From a virus: a stretch of 32,901 bases of DNA. The position numbers and the translations under genes are program-made. The notes beneath the pieces were generated by a model. It was not told where the DNA came from, did no database searches, and saw only the letters and a list, made by a program, of their open reading frames with translations. Below, piece by piece: positions 31,377 through 32,901 of the stretch (position 1 is its first letter; each line of letters starts with the position of its first letter). The stretch is from positions 1-32,901 of the IMG/VR virus record IMGVR_UViG_3300022074_000196; one strand, 5' to 3'.

Positions 31377-32901
31377 TTATGCTGCTACCGCATAGAAAAT
31401 AAATGTTTCACCATTTTTGTTCATATGTACGTCTGCTGAAGTGGGGATGCTAAAACCTGATGAAAGAGGGTCTATCTGATCTGTCGATGACACTTGTGTA
31501 TCAGTATCATTAAAATGTAACTCAGCATCATTACCCACAACTAGTCCACGGGATGTATCAAAGACCATCCAATCCCCGGAAGCGGTTGCACATTTAATTA
31601 AAACAAGTTTAGCAGAATTACTAAATCCACAGTCAATATTTTGAACGGAACTACCGCCATTACCTGTGTAACTTCCTACCTTACTTACACCTGTGGCTGT
31701 AGCAAAAAGATAGGCCGTGTAAATCCCATTTGAATTATTTACTGTGTTATAAGAAGTCTTTACTGTAAAGTGTGTGCTAGAAGGTGTTTCAAAAATACCT
31801 AAATCCTCTTGTGCTGAACTGCTGTTTATTTTAAGAACACCATCAACTCCACCTGCTCCATAAACATCCTTGTGATAGACTGACCAGTCAGCGCCAACAT
31901 CTTTACGCTTTACCCAAATCATTTCCGGTGCAACACCCAAATTGTGACTTATATTGTTAGTTGACCCAGTACCCGAATAAGAACCTACTACATCAAAATA
32001 GCCGGGAGCGCGTGCCCACAGCCAACCGTAACCATCATTAGAAACTAATCCTGTTGTACCAAGACCATTTTGATGATCCCACGTCACATACTGGTTATTA
32101 TCCTCTCGATAAGATGAGTTTGCAGAAAACTCTTTTGGACCTTGAAGCCTAGACCCTACTCTAAATGAACTTCCAGAAGTTACAGGTGGCCTCCACCAAG
32201 CAAAATCCGCCGCAAAACTTGAATCAAGCAAAGGCGCTGTAGATTCACTGCTGGTCTTCGTATCGATAGCAAAACAACTAGATGCTGATTCTGGTGTAGC
32301 CATTGGACCACGGCGGATTGTTATGTAGATGTAGGTGTCACCGTTATTGTTAGCGTTGGCCCCAGTTAGGGTAAAACCTGTTGAAGTAAAATGACCTATC
32401 TCATCCGTTTGTTCTGCCGCAGAGGTATTCCATGCTAAAGAATCGTCAGGGTTTCCATCTATAGTCACGGCTCTCATGTTGTCCATAACGATCCAATTCG
32501 CTGTACCACTAGATTTCTTGATCATTATAAAAGATGGTTCAAAACCAAACGTTAATGCTTGATCTGTGTTTGGATCGCCAGCAGAATTACCAGTATAACT
32601 CCCACACTTAATTATATCTTGATCTGCACTTTCTCCATAGTCACCATCATTATTGTTGTGCCCAAATATGTATGCAACGTAATCATACCCGTTACTATTT
32701 GTTATCCCGTTCACCGTGAATGCGCTGCTCGTCGGTGCTGTATCGCCCCAGTCTGGGCGTGTATATGCCTGAATTGAGCTTTCTAAAAATAAAGTTTTTG
32801 TTTCGCCAATTCCACGATGATAACAATACCAGCTGTCAGTTCCGTTAGTTCTTTTTACAAAGATTGCACCAACCGTGCCATTAATGTTATGACTTATACT
32901 C
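31377..32901 (-). CDS. Tail fibre, DUF7483-like repeats (5' end beyond window)
   Basis: The frame is open through the right edge, so the start is missing; about 508 residues are visible. Four similar half-units follow one another, each with a W-x-V/C-Y/F-D/H centre: TDSWYCYHRG, ANWIVMDNMR, ADWSVYHKDV, GDWMVFDTSR. Each is preceded by a strand such as ISHNLGVAPEMIWVKR or LTFGFEPSFIMIKK and ends in YVAYIF-type sequence. This is the DUF7483 pattern seen in fibres of marine phages. It would be a receptor-binding protein with the neighbouring propeller fibre. The ATG/GTG within the window is not the true start. Confidence 0.8.
   Translation of the reverse strand, partial: SISHNINGTVGAIFVKRTNGTDSWYCYHRGIGETKTLFLESSIQAYTRPDWGDTAPTSSAFTVNGITNSNGYDYVAYIFGHNNNDGDYGESADQDIIKCGSYTGNSAGDPNTDQALTFGFEPSFIMIKKSSGTANWIVMDNMRAVTIDGNPDDSLAWNTSAAEQTDEIGHFTSTGFTLTGANANNNGDTYIYITIRRGPMATPESASSCFAIDTKTSSESTAPLLDSSFAADFAWWRPPVTSGSSFRVGSRLQGPKEFSANSSYREDNNQYVTWDHQNGLGTTGLVSNDGYGWLWARAPGYFDVVGSYSGTGSTNNISHNLGVAPEMIWVKRKDVGADWSVYHKDVYGAGGVDGVLKINSSSAQEDLGIFETPSSTHFTVKTSYNTVNNSNGIYTAYLFATATGVSKVGSYTGNGGSSVQNIDCGFSNSAKLVLIKCATASGDWMVFDTSRGLVVGNDAELHFNDTDTQVSSTDQIDPLSSGFSIPTSADVHMNKNGETFIFYAVAA

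Noticed and set aside
27600-32901. Diversity-generating retroelement for the fibre genes
   Set aside because: No reverse transcriptase and no template/variable repeat pair is visible in the window; repeats in the fibre genes are ordinary protein repeats.
1-32901. tRNA genes or CRISPR arrays
   Set aside because: No cloverleaf-like sequence with a TTCGA-type arm was recognised and no regularly spaced identical repeats were seen. A covariance-model scan would be needed to exclude a degenerate tRNA.

Overview
The window is a large part of a tailed-phage genome. It contains a terminase pair, a portal, a scaffold, an SU10-type major capsid protein, ejection proteins, a tail nozzle, a set of tail fibres, a lysis cassette and a replication/recombination module. 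There are no ribosomal, tRNA or recognisable bacterial housekeeping genes. The absence of tail tube, tape-measure and baseplate genes, together with the ejection proteins and a nozzle-like protein, suggests a short-tailed (podovirus-type) phage. Several families (propeller and DUF7483-like fibres, the 151-aa lysis-region membrane protein, the tiny basic proteins next to terL) remind me of marine phages. A Gram-negative marine host, perhaps alphaproteobacterial, is therefore an inference and not something the sequence proves.

Almost everything lies on the minus strand, so it is read from high to low coordinates. 32901-24420: tail fibres, a tail assembly chaperone-like protein, fibre and adhesin proteins with internal repeats, and a nozzle protein carrying a carbohydrate-binding-like insert. 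24420-18868: small virion proteins and two large ejection proteins, one with an N-terminal muramidase-like domain. 18860-14577: portal, small protein, scaffold and major capsid protein, closed by a rho-independent terminator at 14541-14567. 14511-12272: a tightly overlapping lysis cassette of small membrane and coiled-coil proteins, a holin and a GH108 endolysin.

The only plus-strand block is 9864-12282. It encodes a serine-recombinase homologue whose active site looks destroyed, a winged-helix protein, a basic protein, a small membrane peptide overlapping a terminator, a coiled-coil protein and a LexA-like DNA-binding protein. It looks like a regulatory island, divergent from the replication operon across a short region holding a perfect 16-bp palindrome (9804-9819).

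From 9747 down to 2929 the minus strand carries a ribbon-helix-helix protein, a PD-(D/E)XK nuclease, several small proteins, a RecE-like exonuclease, an SSB-like protein with a bacterial-type acidic tip, two unknowns, a zinc-finger/TOPRIM/RepA-type primase-helicase, a zinc-ribbon protein and a DUF6378 protein. A strong terminator (2801-2848) ends this operon. After a 392-base non-coding stretch come terS, terL and three very small basic proteins.

No DNA polymerase, RNA polymerase or functional integrase is visible. The genome continues past the right edge, where a tail fibre is cut, and probably past the left. All family names come from reading the sequence; no database search was run.
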